Shown one piece after another: positions 19,830 through 45,809 of a DNA stretch of 64,000 bases; the first letter of the stretch is position 1; each line of letters opens with the position of its first letter. The stretch spans positions 5,585,647 through 5,649,646 of the forward strand of contig NC_020167.2 in NCBI RefSeq assembly GCF_000224145.3. Direction: 5' to 3'. Under the pieces are notes generated by a model. It was not told the DNA's origin. It made no database searches and was given only the letters and a program-made list of their open reading frames with translations. The position numbers and the translations under genes are program-made. The DNA is from Ciona intestinalis (taxonomy: Eukaryota > Chordata > Ascidiacea > Phlebobranchia > Cionidae).

Positions 19830-22800
19830 AAGTTACAATCAGTGTAAAAAGCAAACAAGATTAAATATTTCCATTTGACTTTGCACCTAGAGTCAATATT
19901 TGTTTATAACATTTATTGTCATTTAATAATACACGACATAAGTGCCCGTCATATAGCTCTACATCGTAATGTACTCTGTTAACAGTTCATTTCTCCTAGG
20001 TAAATGTTCCAATACATATAATAAAACAAAATGAAACCGTCATGATACTGTATATGGTCGGGTAAATGTGGCCCACGGTAAGATAAGATATTTTTTTACA
20101 TTTCTTTAATATGTGGAAAATGGTATAATAATGAAATGCTTATTTTAATACTCGCTAAAAAATATTAAAATTGCCAAAATTTTGTGGCAAAATTTTGCAG
20201 CGTCTTGCGACTTCAAATCATCAATCAAGTACTAATCCAGTAATAGTGTATAATAAAATGGGCTAAAATATTTCGTACAGTTTGATTTGTCATAAATTTA
20301 GTGTTAATAATTCTGAGTATTGAAATATTTATAAAAAATAACTGATTAACTCAAAACGTGGCTTTGTCGTGCCTGGTAACCAGGGGATTGCATTTTTATC
20401 GGTAAACTATCAAGTCGGTACTGCTTATAAAATGTCACGAGAAAATGATTTCACTTGGTATACCATAAATTAAACATGGTTACGTTCATTGCCCTGATGC
20501 ATCATCAAATCGAAATCGGTTACAACAATTTAAAATGTTCCCGCCAAGATAAAAATCCGCGTCTAGACGCTACAACCCTTATCTGACTTTAACATTATCT
20601 TTAGAGCCGATAATTACCACAACATAGAACAACGTGATAGGATAACGCTTGTGAGATCTTAACTTTCGTATTTAGGGTTTGCTGAATCATGTTATACCAC
20701 GCCGGAGAATTGTCCTTGGGCAATGTGCGGTAACTTTTGTGGTAAATTTACGTCATGTGACATTAACGACCTTTATACTATTTAGAAACTGTAACATTTA
20801 CACCAACACAATATGGACTTAGTTACGTTCAAATAATTAGATGTCTACGCCTATGCTTAATATATATAAATTTAACTTACATTATCCTCACGTGACCGGA
20901 AAACAACAGTCGTTATAACACGGGTGTTCTCATACACCACCTGCCAGCTTACAAGTTATCAACTATGTTACTTTGTGGGTGATTATTTTGAAATGTTTAA
21001 AGCGGCAACCCTGCGTAAGTAGGAAACAGCGCGATGCGATTCGCCATATCTCATTGTGGGCGTATGTGTCCTTGGGCAAGACACTTAACGGCTATTGCTC
21101 CAACCCATGGGTCACTAATGGGTTGTCCAAACTATCAGCCATACATAAAAAAATAAAAAAATCCAAAATAATAATCACCCACAAAGTAACATACATGGTA
21201 ACTAGTAAGCTGGCACGAGGTGTTAAACCCGTGTTATAACGACTGTCGTTTTCCGGCCACGCGAGGATAAAGTAAGTTACATTCATTCATTTTTTACATT
21301 CATATAGAAAACCATACTGCGGTTAAAAACAGCAACACCATTATATAATTCACAACTTCCCACTGAAAAATTCCAACCAATCAACCGACACATTCAACGC
21401 CAGCGTCTTTAAGAACAACAACCCACAATTTCTGGTCAGTCCCGGGAAAATTGAATCGCATTTGTGGCGCTAACACAGAGTTGCGGCGTTATAGAAGCAG
21501 CTTGTATACAAACAATATGGCGATAAATCCAAGGCAATTGTAATGAAAGTTTGTTTGCTGGGAGCAAAACAGAGAGTTTTCTAAATACCAAAGCCATGTA
21601 AGTAACCTTATTCAAACACAACATATAGGAAACGGTTAACCCTTAATAAACTCTATAACTCGCTTTGCCCCATAAGAATAATTAAAGAATAAACTCGCCA
21701 AACAACAGTGATAACCTTACAGCTACATAGCTAACACGTGGAAATAAAATGAAAGGCAAAACACAAAAATTGAGGAATACCAATTTCAATTAACGTGGAA
21801 TGCAAGAAGCGCTGGTATTCGCAACGACTTACTCGAAGGAATTTAAAATAAAGTTGTAGTTTAAAATGAGTATTCGAAAAAAGCATCAAGACACAAGCAT
21901 ATACTTTTATAAATTAAAACGGTTAATTCTTCGATGGCCATAGCGTGTAAAAACTAGCGTAGAACCATTGATTGCGACCACGTCGCCTCCACGGCATCGC
22001 ACTATACGGCAGTATCATAGGCTCTATACTTCTGTATTTTACTAATCTACCCTATATTTCCTTTCATGATCAATTGTGTTGCCAAGTTCGGGGTATTTCT
22101 TCGCATTTTATTTCTGACCTTTTTGCTTCCATTTATCTCCGCGTCTTTTCATCACAGATCGCTAACCTTCCTTCTCGTTAAACTTGCTTTCTTTACAATG
22201 TCACGTAAATTGTTAAAAAGAGACTTTAAACCAGTGACTCATCTCTTGATTTCAAAGTGTAATAATGCGCATTTTACAAAAAAACTGTACCAGTCATTTA
22301 TAATCATACGTTTCCATTCATTTTTACCTCTAACATTTATTTTAAACACTAACTTAAAATGACAAGCTTCCATGCTCTTCCATTAAGGCTGCTCTCTCTT
22401 ATTACCCTTGTCGTCATTCGGGTAAAATAAACCGCAGAAGCGCTATGAATGTACGTATGTTGATTGTATACACAACCTGTTATGAATTTATTACGCGGAG
22501 GAATAATTTTGCGCCTAGCAATTTTTTTGTACTACGGTTCGCACATTACAATATCGTATTTTTAAGCAACAATAACTGCAGTGAACTCACTTGTCCATAC
22601 ATTAAAAAAAGATATAATTTTACTGCACAAAAATAGCGGTCTTATTATATCTCCGGGTTTTATCTTAAGAAGTTCTGCATATAGTGCATTAAAATCTACA
22701 TTCTGTGTTTCTACTTAAGAGCAATGATAGTGCAGTAACATCTACAGCCAATAAATTAACGTCCAAGTCTAACCTTGGCAATTCCACAACAGGGTATAGA

Positions 22801-22930
22801 TGTATATTAAAATTAACAAAATGTATCAAAACCGTTTAAATCTAAGCGAGGAGTTGGCGAAAAAGCGATTTACAATTTCTGATTAATTTTCTATGGAAAT
22901 TGCAAACACCATTAAATGTTCAGCAGAAAA
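19830..22930. other. Intergenic stretch between PAPSS 3' end and the TGF-beta gene
   Basis: Apart from the Cics pair, nothing recognisable is seen. Open frames near 22066-22362 (hydrophobic, +) and 21436-21624 (-) have no family match and biased AT composition. Confidence 0.4.
20885..21295. repeat. Inverted pair of Cics SINE segments
   Basis: A minus-oriented 3' segment (20885-20985: CCGGAAAACAACAGTCGTTA ... GTTACTTTGTGGGTGATTAT) faces a plus-oriented copy (21045-21295) ending CGACTGTCGTTTTCCGGCCA and a short ATTC tail. The arms of about 95 nt could fold on each other across a ~180 nt loop. Confidence 0.75.
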
Positions 22931-22944
22931 CAGGTCGGTGAAAC

Positions 22945-36773
<13,829 letters not shown>

Positions 36774-37117
36774 TATGACTAAACAGAAGAGTATTCTTTA
36801 TTTAAAAATTTAAAGTCAACCTTAAAACACAACAGAATAAAATTCATGGTATTATAGTGACAGGTATTTGACGTGAGCATTATTGCACGAACAGTATAGT
36901 GTCATACTTGAATCGTGGCTATCAGTCTGCTTAACTCATGTTTTAAATTTAGAAAAAGAATGTATAGCAGTCACGACCAATACGTGAACAAATCATACGC
37001 ACCGATAATTCAAGAATGACGTCACTTCTATCAAAAATAGCGAATGGGTGGGGGTTCCCCTATGCTATGATAAATCTTGCTAGAATAGATGTTTAAATTA
37101 ATATAACTTGTTTATCG

Positions 37118-37475
37118 AGAGGCAACGACGGCCGTTACTCGTTACAACGCTGGTGTTCTGTTTCACACACCCTGTACTTGCTTACGAGTATCCACATACG
37201 TAACTTCGGGGATGATTGTATTTTTTTTTATTCACTAACATTTAATGTATAGCTGACAGTTCAGACCAAAGAGATTAAAACCATATATAAGCAGTATTAA
37301 ATAATTCTAGGGGGTGGTTTTAATCTCTTTGATTCAGACAACCCGTAAGGCAGAGCTTGCTTGAAACAATTGACGTTGAGCGTCTGCCAATGACACATAA
37401 CAAACACACAATGATAGCAGCGTCAAGCTTGAAAACCCGGCCTTTGAATCGGTGTGCTAACTACTGTTGAACGTG
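37118..37475 (-). mobile_element. Cics-like composite SINE, copy l
   Basis: Extends from CAACGACGGCCGTTACTCGT to the head remnant GGTGTGCTAACTACTG on the minus strand. It is split by the 65 bp micro-MITE at 37267-37331. Confidence 0.75.
37267..37331. mobile_element. 65 bp micro-MITE inside a Cics SINE
   Basis: Perfect 17 bp terminal inverted repeats, CAAAGAGATTAAAACCA and TGGTTTTAATCTCTTTG, flank 31 bp. The flanks GTTCAGAC and ATTCAGAC form an 8 bp target duplication with one mismatch. Removing the element restores the SINE core, which shows insertion. The 8 bp duplication suggests mobilisation by a hAT-class transposase. Confidence 0.85.
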
Positions 37476-37647
37476 CGGGAGGTAAAAACATTCGTTGATC
37501 AAGTTTTTGACATGGCGTGTTTACCCCATTTCATACACATTTTAGTACCAATCAGCTACAGCAGTAGTATTTTAATGAACCAGAATACAATAAAGCAGAG
37601 CTATAATAATTTAGCACACATTATTATAAAATGATTGATAAACAAGA

Positions 37648-37849
37648 TATAGGGGTGTGGGAGAAGATGGGGCACTTTTCCATTCTATTTTCTTCTCCCA
37701 TTTGGTAGTAAACAAAGAACATTTAAAGAATTATAAGACCGTTGTTAATTGAACCATAGACCGTTAATAATTGTTTAAAACACGATCACTCTATTAGGAT
37801 ATTTTTATATTAAGTACTAAAGGTGTCCCGTTTTCCCCAACCTTCTGTA
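37648..37849 (-). mobile_element. Cimi-like MITE, copy 11
   Basis: ATAGGGGTGTGGGAGAAGAT at the left, TTTGGTAGTAAACAAAGAAC inside, GGTGTCCCGTTTTCCCCAAC at the right. It lies between PAPSS and PGRMC. CCATAGACCGTT-type sequence is locally repeated. Confidence 0.82.
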
Positions 37850-39010
37850 CCAAGTTTTATTATTAACAAGTATATTTACCTTAGTAAGTATTTGCATTGA
37901 TTGCTGCATGCTTATTTTTATTTAATAAAATTCTATTAGTGTCATAGAATTGTGTTATAACTTCAGTCATAGAATTGTGTTACCATACAAATATTGTTTG
38001 TAAAACCGAGTTTTGAAATTAAAAACTTTGAAAGAACTCGTTGCAAGCCATGAAAATAGTCTAGAAGCATTATTTGACATTTTAATAGAGATAACATGAC
38101 TTTAACCCACTTAATAAAACGCTTAATATAAAGAAAAAGTTCAAATTTTAACATCCAAAGGTGTACGAACAGGAAGTGTGAAAATTACACAAAAATGAAC
38201 AGATATTTACAAAACAATTCTATTGGATTGTTTGCATTACTAATGGAAAAAGAATGACGTTATATTTACAAGCACATAAAATGCTTAAAGGAGTAAGTAA
38301 CTGTACTTGGCATGGTTTAGGAGAATTGGACAAAAACAAAGTTACAATTAACGACCTTGGAATAGAATGCTTCAAAACAATAATATGGCAGCAATTAACT
38401 GAGTAAAACGGTGTTTAAAACTTTGAAAAAAGATGAAATTCATATGTATTACAAATTGAAAAATTTTCGATTGCAGATTTTTTTGTTGCCAATGGAAAAT
38501 AAAATAACCTTAGTAAGTTTTAAAGAAAGTGTTTAAAATTAACAACAATAATTGTAAAATTGGCTAATCCATAGCCCAAGAATTCACTTCTTTGAGTTGG
38601 GTAATCTTTCTCTTTTTACAAACTCTAGGTTAAGTATTGCCAGAAGATAAATCACAGATGTAATGGCCAATCAACAGCTGTGCAGTGTGGTTGGACTTTG
38701 AGTTGTTTAAATTAATAATTAAACCATCTTTATATCACAGTTTGCAATTAAAACAATGTATGGAGCAAAGATGCATCATCATGCAGGACTTTACTTTTGA
38801 TGTAAGTATGCAGCAAAAACACTGATGATGGAAGTCTTAACCTGTGGAGAAGGTCCTGGCATCCAATATGGAGTAATTATGCTTTGAAATACATTAGAAT
38901 ATTAAGCAGTAGAAGCGCTTTTGTAAACTACAAATAAACATGACAATAGCTCCAAGCAGTTTACCAAACAGCGGCGGGGCTTATAGGTTAAGGTAAATGA
39001 AATGAGTTTA
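37850..39010. other. Intergenic stretch 3' of PGRMC
   Basis: AT-rich, no gene. It contains the second copy of the GCAAAAACACTGATGATGGA repeat at 38812-38860. Confidence 0.4.
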
Positions 39011-39015
39011 TTATC

Positions 39016-41843
39016 TTAATCGTCTTTGCTTTTCTCTTTGTCAGTTTCAGCTTCACTAAAATCAGAATAATCAGTCGGCTCTTCTCCTGGCTTTAGAAGT
39101 TTCCCAATAAATTCATATTTTTCTAAAAAAATATTAGTAATTAGTAATGGAAAACTTTGTTAAATAAATGTTTTTACTACACAATTTAAATAACCATTTG
39201 TTATGATGTGTGGAAACCCATTTATTAGGACAAGTGCCATTGGTTTGTTTAAAGAAATTATAGGCACCTACAATGTTGTATGAACATATAGGTAAACCTT
39301 CGGTGGTACATAGAACAAAACTACTAAAATTTCTTCAAGATGGTGGTGGAATGCAAGAAGGCAGTTCTACTTCCTGTTTAAAGTTGATTTCTGAGTCGTT
39401 ATACACACACACGTGTGTCAAATGACCACACTAGTACTATAAGACAGATGCTCCACTCTTACACTGGCACTTACATTAAAAATGTGACTAACTACCACCA
39501 TTGCAACTATACTTTGGCTTAAAATATCTTTAATAAATTGCCGAGATCCAACTTAAATAACACACCGTAATAAGCCCTTTGCATTGGATGAATTGGTGCT
39601 TAAAATGGGACGGTGCTTCCAATATATGAATGGAAGTATTACAGTAAATAGCAGCATATGTGAACCCAAAATCATATCTTTTGTTTTGATTATGGGCTGT
39701 GGTCAACAGGGTAACACAGCAGAAAGTCTATTCAGACACACAACTACCATTGAGCAAACAATCTTAATTTTCCTTATAAGTAACAAACTTAATAAAATAA
39801 AAAACTTACAATATGCTACATAGGCTTACTACATTGATAAATTTGTATAAAACCAATGCGCATAAAACATATTAACATATATATTGATTTTATGATGTAT
39901 TATTATTATGTATTCTTTACAGTGAGATTAACCATTTAATTAGTTGTATAATTAAACCAAGGCAGTTCATCAGCATTTAACTGACAGAGGAACAAACAGT
40001 TTGCATCCATGTGGATATTCTGTTTTTTCCAGGAAAACAGTTGCTTTCCTTTTATATCCACTGAATCCAACACACATACAAGACAACAGCAAAGCAATAC
40101 AACCTAATTGAGTTTGTGCCTACACTAACGCATGTAAACACATAGCGGCATAGAATAACTGACATATTATTGACAATTTGTCTACATACCAGAAAACTGC
40201 ATCTCCCATTCCCTGACACTTTCCATTTCCATTGCATTTAAATCAGAAATATCATCATAACCATCTTTAATTGTTTCCTTGTCCAAACGAAATTGAGCTA
40301 GTCCTCTTGATGCATCTCTGCCAGCAAACACACCATATGGCCCATCTAATAAAGAAATAAACAGATGAATTTCGTTTACAACACAGATATTTGAATAATT
40401 AAACAACATAATCTAAAAGTATGTTCTAAAAAAACCTTTAAACATAGTACAGTCAACCCCGCTTAATCGGCCCACGTTTAATCGGACCGCTTTTCGCTGG
40501 TCCCGAATCTAAATACATTTTTACGTACAATCTTCCCCGGTTAAACGGACCAATACCCCGCTTAAACGGACCATTTTCCCGAGAAAATTCATCTACTATT
40601 TAAAGAGAAAAAGCGAGTGTTTCTTTCTTGACGATCGGCAGCAGACGCGAGAACTATTTAGAAAGGGCGACGCAGGGGTCGGATTATGACACACTTTGTT
40701 CACCCCGCATAATCGGACCAGTTTGGCTTGGTCCCGATGTGGTCCCATTAAGTGGGGTTGACTGTATCTACTATCCAGTATGTTTTAAATAGGCACATCA
40801 ATGAGTTGACAATGCAATAAAAATAACAGTCAATGTATCTGAGAAAGGAAAAGCAACAATCAGTCGAGGTTTAACAAAAAAATGGTGTTTTATGACTAAA
40901 GGAAACTTTACCGGATATACCTTGCCATATATATCTGGGTTCTGGTCATATGCTGCATTATATACACACAATACATAAACACTACAACATGCATCTCCCA
41001 TTTACTTGGAAAATTGGTAAATTACATGTTCATTGAAATGTTACCTAACCTGGGCCATAAAATTTCTTTCCTCGCGTAACATCAAACACTTTCCCATTCA
41101 CAGCGATTAGTATTCTCCCATCATGTGCCACCCCATCATACTCCCTTAACTCTTCGATTGACATGTCCCTCTTCTTCATCTTTGGCATCTCTGGCTCAGG
41201 AGGAGGACCAAAGTTATCCTGCAGGTGGTAAAAATATTTATATAATATTGGTAGAAGTACAACAGAGAATAATATGCACGCTCATACAAATCAGAAGAAG
41301 GATCAAAATTATTTTGCAGATGGTAAAATTATAATATTCATATTATCAATAGAGAACATTACACACGCTCCTACTCAAGCAAAATATGAATATGCTAATG
41401 AAAGGCGTACTGGCCACTAGTACTTGTAATACGTGCAAGCTGGGAATGGTTGGTTACATGGGGGCATTTGTAAAGTCAACCATATCTAATGGATCTGCTA
41501 TGAAAATAGTACAGATAAAAATCAAGTTGATTTCGTACCATCAGTGCATCAGATACTTATTTTTCTTTACTTTATTTGAGTATTTCTTCACATTTTTTTT
41601 CAAGAACCGTTCTACTTTATGATGACTAAATTAGGGTCAGATACGCAGAACTCGCGAATAGATATACTAATCTTGCCAAATCCTGATGTATTTTTATGGA
41701 TCACTCAAACACGGTTTACTTACTTCTGTAGAGTTAGATTTGCAAATCTTGTACAGCAAATATCCACACACCATCATTAATCCAATGTTTATTGGATTCT
41801 TGAAAATACTTTCAAGTAAACCTATGCTTTCATCAGCATCCAT
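39016..41843 (-). CDS. PGRMC: Membrane-associated progesterone receptor component (cytochrome b5-like haem-binding)
   Basis: Four exons, 41843-41724, 41218-41050, 40345-40190 and 39122-39016, join in phase to 183 residues (human PGRMC1 has 195). The N-terminus [15 protein letters not shown] leads into one membrane segment ([15 protein letters not shown]). The b5-like domain shows [50 protein letters not shown] and [19 protein letters not shown]. The tail [20 protein letters not shown] is the usual acidic end. The tyrosines in KKFYGP and GPYGVF correspond to the haem-coordinating region of the family. These proteins sit in the ER membrane and support cytochrome P450 and sterol functions. One ancestral PGRMC is expected in tunicates, so PGRMC1 versus PGRMC2 is not resolved. 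Confidence 0.95.
40450..40767 (+). mobile_element. Pogo/Tigger-like MITE (~318 bp) in PGRMC intron 2
   Basis: Ends CAGTCAACCCCGCTTAAT and the complement of ATTAAGTGGGGTTGACTG, flanked by TA on both sides. It is internally rich in repeated TTAA-CGGACC motifs. TA duplication and CAGTCAACC ends are typical of pogo-type Tc1/mariner elements. No transposase frame. Confidence 0.85.
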
Positions 41844-41849
41844 TTTATT

Positions 41850-43183
41850 TCATACACAACTTAGAACTACCACATATAATAATGAACCTATACCAGAATA
41901 CAATAATGCAGAGGTATAATAAATGGCCACATACCATTATAAAATGATTAATAAATGATATATAAATACGCAATTGTACAACTCGGGACTGCAAATTAAA
42001 TTGTAAACTTATCTGGTCAACTTTGTCATTGCCTAAGAATATTTTCGTAAATGTGTGTATGAAACTAAAAATATCATATGTATATATATATATACTGATT
42101 ATGACCAATAAAGTATAAGACTATAAATGCTTTTAATGAGTTCTCACATAAACTGTAAGTTTAATGCCGATGCATCAATTACTGTGCGAAACAGATCAGT
42201 CATTCGCTCGTAAGGAGAAATTATAAATTAAAATCGCTTACTGGGCAATAAGATTTATATGATCAGATTCAGTTTAAAATGGTGCAAACTGTGCAAAAAC
42301 TTAAAAAAAGGCCATTATTAGTTTAATGTTATGCATTTGTACACGAAGAGTAGGAACAACAAGAGAGCACAGCTTAATTAAAAAAAAGAGATCTATGATG
42401 GTATTGAGAAAGTTGGTGCGTATATACGTTTATACAGCAAAATAAATCATAAGTTGCAATTAAATCCAAAAAAGTTGGCCTTTTTTTATTTTCGGCCAAA
42501 ACTCCTTTATTATGTAATATAAAACCTTTAAAAAATGTTATAACATATATATTGCTTATGTATATTTATTGCATTGAATGTTATAAATTGGTTAGGATTA
42601 AACTAAAATTTTGATCGATGGCATTAGATCAAACAATAAAGTAGTATAAATATTAATTACTAGTTCATTACTCCAGCGAAAGTCAATTTTTACTTATAAA
42701 ATATACTTGTACTTTATAAAACCCAAAGTACCTACCAAAAGAGCATTAAAAACACTCATATCACGTCCTTAAAACTACACGCTACGTGTTGTACAACGTA
42801 AGCGGCACGTAGAGCAAACATTCGTGGGGAGCTCAGCAAAAAATGCCCTTTTTCCGATGTGCTTAAAATGGATAAGCGCTAGTTCATGTTGCTCTGATGT
42901 GTTCAAGAGTCTGTCTAAACATAAAACAAGATCGTTTGTATAGTACTTTAATGCAATTTGAACATTGTTGAGTACATTTGGTAGTTTTTCACAAAATAAT
43001 CTTTTTTTAAGATTTATAAAACATTAGTGCGTCTAGTAACTTCCCTCAGCAACAATGACACGTGCATCACTGCATTCACAATTTGTCTTGTCTGCCGACA
43101 GTTTTGTAAAGTGAGCTGGCTTATTCATGCTGGTTACTGTTTAAGCCACGTTTGCTTTGATCGTTTGGTCGTGGAACATAAGT
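41850..43183. other. Shared upstream region of PGRMC and DHX33
   Basis: A ~1.3 kb head-to-head intergenic stretch without exons or recognised repeats. A GC-richer patch at about 42770-42850 could include promoter sequence, but no clear core element is seen. Confidence 0.4.
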
Positions 43184-45130
43184 ATGGGTACTAGAAACGG
43201 GTTTGTTACTACGAGTAAAACCGACCTCCCAATATTTGCTGTACGACAACGACTTATAGAGGAGTTTAAGAAATCAGAAACCAGCATCGTTATCGGTGAA
43301 ACTGCCAGCGGAAAGACAACCCAGATTCCACAATTTTTATACAATTGTGGCTTGCATAAAAATGGGTTAATAGCATGTACTCAACCACGCCGAGTGGCTG
43401 CAATCACAATTGCACAACGTGTTGCACAAGAAATGGGCACACCAGTGGGTCAGGAAGTTGGATTCTGTGTTCGGTTTGAAGATTCTACAAGTTCACAAAC
43501 TCGCATTAAGTACATGACAGATGGTATGCTGCTAAGGGAATCCATTGGTGACAGACTGCTGAAAAAATATTCCATTATTATCCTGGATGAGGCACACGAA
43601 AGAACGATACAAACAGATGTACTTTTCGGGGTAGTTAAATATGCTCAGGTCCAAAGAAAAGCTGAAAATCATAGAAAATTAAGACTCATTGTCATGTCCG
43701 CAACCATGGATGTTGATCATTTTGCAAAATATTTCAGTAGTGCCCCAGTTCTTTATGTGGAGGGTAGACTGCATCCAATCAAAATAAATTACACTCGTGA
43801 AATCCAGAGCGATTATATTGGCGCTGCATTAACTACTGTGTTTCAGATTCACCAAGAAGAGCCTGCCCAAGACGATATCCTTGTTTTTCTTACAGGTCAA
43901 GAAGAAATTGAAACAGTTGCGCAAACAATAAAAGATCTTCAACTTTCTTTGCCACTCAGTTTACCAAAATTAATTGTTTGTCCTTTATATGCATCTCTAC
44001 CTCATAGTTTGCAACTGAGAGCCTTTAAATCTACCCCAGCTGATTGCAGAAAGGTGGTTCTCTCCACAAACATTGCAGAAACTTCTGTGACGATAAGAGG
44101 TATCAAGTTTGTTGTTGATACTGGAAAAGTAAAAGCGAAAAGTTTTAATGCCAGTACTCATTTGGATATCTTATCCGTTCAATCAATTTCACAAGCTCAG
44201 GCATGGCAGCGTGCAGGAAGAGCTGGAAGAGAAAGACATGGAATTGTTTACAGATTGTACACAGAGGCACAATACTTCAATTTCTCACCCAACACTGTTC
44301 CAGAAATTCAGAGGTGCAATGTTAGCAATACTATTCTCCAATTACTTGCTATTGGAATAAAAGATATCCATGCGTTTGACTTTATTGACCCACCATCAAA
44401 GGAATCTATTTCTTCAGCATTTAGTGAGCTGACTCTTCTAGGAGCAGTTGTGCAATCTGGGTCTAAATTGTATGAGCTTACTGCACTGGGCCAAAAAATG
44501 TCTGTCTTCCCTCTGGATCCTAAACTCAGCAAAGCTATTGTTTGTGCCATTCCACAAAACTGTGTAGAAGAGATGCTGAGCTTAGTTTCAATGTTGTCTG
44601 TTGAAAGCGTGCTGTATACTCCACAAGCAAAGAAGGATGTCGCACTGGATGTAAGGCGAAAGTTCACATCAAATGAGGGAGATTTTGTTATGCTCCTCAA
44701 CATATACAGAGCTTTTAAACAAAGCAAAGGAAGTAAATCATGGTGCTTTGAAAACTACATCAACCATCGTAACATGAACGTTGTTTTCGAAATAAGAAAA
44801 CAAATACGAGGACTATGCCTAAAAGCAAATGTACCGTTAACTTCCAATCAGAGAGACATGAAAGTGTTGCGTCGCTGTGTAGCTCATGCTCTGTTCACCA
44901 ACGCAGCTGAACTGCAGACTGATGGAACATACAGAGCCATTGACTCAAATGAAACTGTTCTAATTCATCCTTCATCATGTTTATTTCAATCTAAACCTTC
45001 ATATGTTGTGTATCGTGAGTTAATCCATACTTCCAAGTGTTACATGAGGGATCTTTGTGTGGTAGACCCTGACTGGTTGTATGAGGCAGCTCCCAATTAC
45101 TTTCAATCTAAATTGAAAGGAAGAAGATAA
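43184..45130 (+). CDS. DHX33: DEAH-box RNA helicase DHX33, intronless
   Basis: A single uninterrupted frame of 648 codons from the first ATG at 43184. Helicase motifs in order are GETASGKTT (I), TQPRRVAA (Ia), TDGMLLRE (Ib), DEAH (II), SAT (III), FLTGQEE (IV), STNIAETSVT (V) and QRAGRAGR (VI). The HA2/OB part ends IHPSSCLFQSKPSYVVY, CYMRDLCVVDPDWLYEAAP. Similarity to vertebrate DHX33 runs end to end (LPIFAVRQRL, ILVFLTGQEEIE, WCFENYINHRNM). DHX33 acts in nucleolar rRNA transcription and ribosome biogenesis and has been linked to RNA sensing in mammals. Every confidently modelled neighbour has introns, so the intronless form points to intron loss or retroposition. Both termini and all motifs look intact. 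Confidence 0.95.
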   Translation: MGTRNGFVTTSKTDLPIFAVRQRLIEEFKKSETSIVIGETASGKTTQIPQFLYNCGLHKNGLIACTQPRRVAAITIAQRVAQEMGTPVGQEVGFCVRFEDSTSSQTRIKYMTDGMLLRESIGDRLLKKYSIIILDEAHERTIQTDVLFGVVKYAQVQRKAENHRKLRLIVMSATMDVDHFAKYFSSAPVLYVEGRLHPIKINYTREIQSDYIGAALTTVFQIHQEEPAQDDILVFLTGQEEIETVAQTIKDLQLSLPLSLPKLIVCPLYASLPHSLQLRAFKSTPADCRKVVLSTNIAETSVTIRGIKFVVDTGKVKAKSFNASTHLDILSVQSISQAQAWQRAGRAGRERHGIVYRLYTEAQYFNFSPNTVPEIQRCNVSNTILQLLAIGIKDIHAFDFIDPPSKESISSAFSELTLLGAVVQSGSKLYELTALGQKMSVFPLDPKLSKAIVCAIPQNCVEEMLSLVSMLSVESVLYTPQAKKDVALDVRRKFTSNEGDFVMLLNIYRAFKQSKGSKSWCFENYINHRNMNVVFEIRKQIRGLCLKANVPLTSNQRDMKVLRRCVAHALFTNAAELQTDGTYRAIDSNETVLIHPSSCLFQSKPSYVVYRELIHTSKCYMRDLCVVDPDWLYEAAPNYFQSKLKGRR

Positions 45131-45809
45131 TTTCTTGCTTGTCCCAAAAAATCATGCAGTCAGAGAAATCATGTTCCCTCTTCCATTAGACCAATTTTTA
45201 CTGCATGATCTTGTTTTTAGCGTTTTATGTTTTCATTTCTGCTGCCATAACTGCCTTACATTTTTATGATTTATTTTAGACTCTTTTTGTTCTGCCTGGC
45301 TTAACTGACATTTGACAATACACTGTCTCCAAACACAATAAGAAATAAAATATTTAATTTACAGATTTTATAAAAACAGATCTGAAATTGCACTCACATG
45401 GAAGAAAAAGATAGGACATTTAATCTTTGATGCTAGTTAGATATCTGCAGTCACACCAAGCTGTTTGAAAACAACAAATTGATGCTCGACTTAACATAAA
45501 ATATTTGAACTAGTCAGAAAGAAGTTAGAAGTATGTCTAAAGGTATAGTACAATCTACAATCCATAATATAGGGATGGCAACAGAAATGCATAGTAGCTG
45601 TATGCAATTTAGTTGGTGGTATGTTCAAAGTAGCTTATACCCAAGTAGTAAACACTGTTTTAAGTTCAATTACATCACACATGTGGACTATTGTTTAATT
45701 AACCTAAAGAAATAGCTTAACAATACAGTTACAGATATATTTATTATGTATAGTGAGAATAACTATATTTAAAAACATACAGAAAATTTGCCATAAATCA
45801 CCCATTGAT
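45131..45809. other. Convergent 3' region of DHX33 and VCPIP1
   Basis: Contains an AATAAAA polyadenylation-type motif at about 45343 for DHX33 and AT-rich 3' UTR of VCPIP1. No other gene. Confidence 0.5.

Noticed and set aside
22066-22362. 98-codon hydrophobic plus-strand frame
   Set aside because: AT-driven Phe/Leu-rich composition, no signal-peptide context or family similarity.
37267-37331. Rho-independent terminator-like hairpin
   Set aside because: The organism is eukaryotic, and the flanking 8 bp duplication and split SINE show a transposon insertion.
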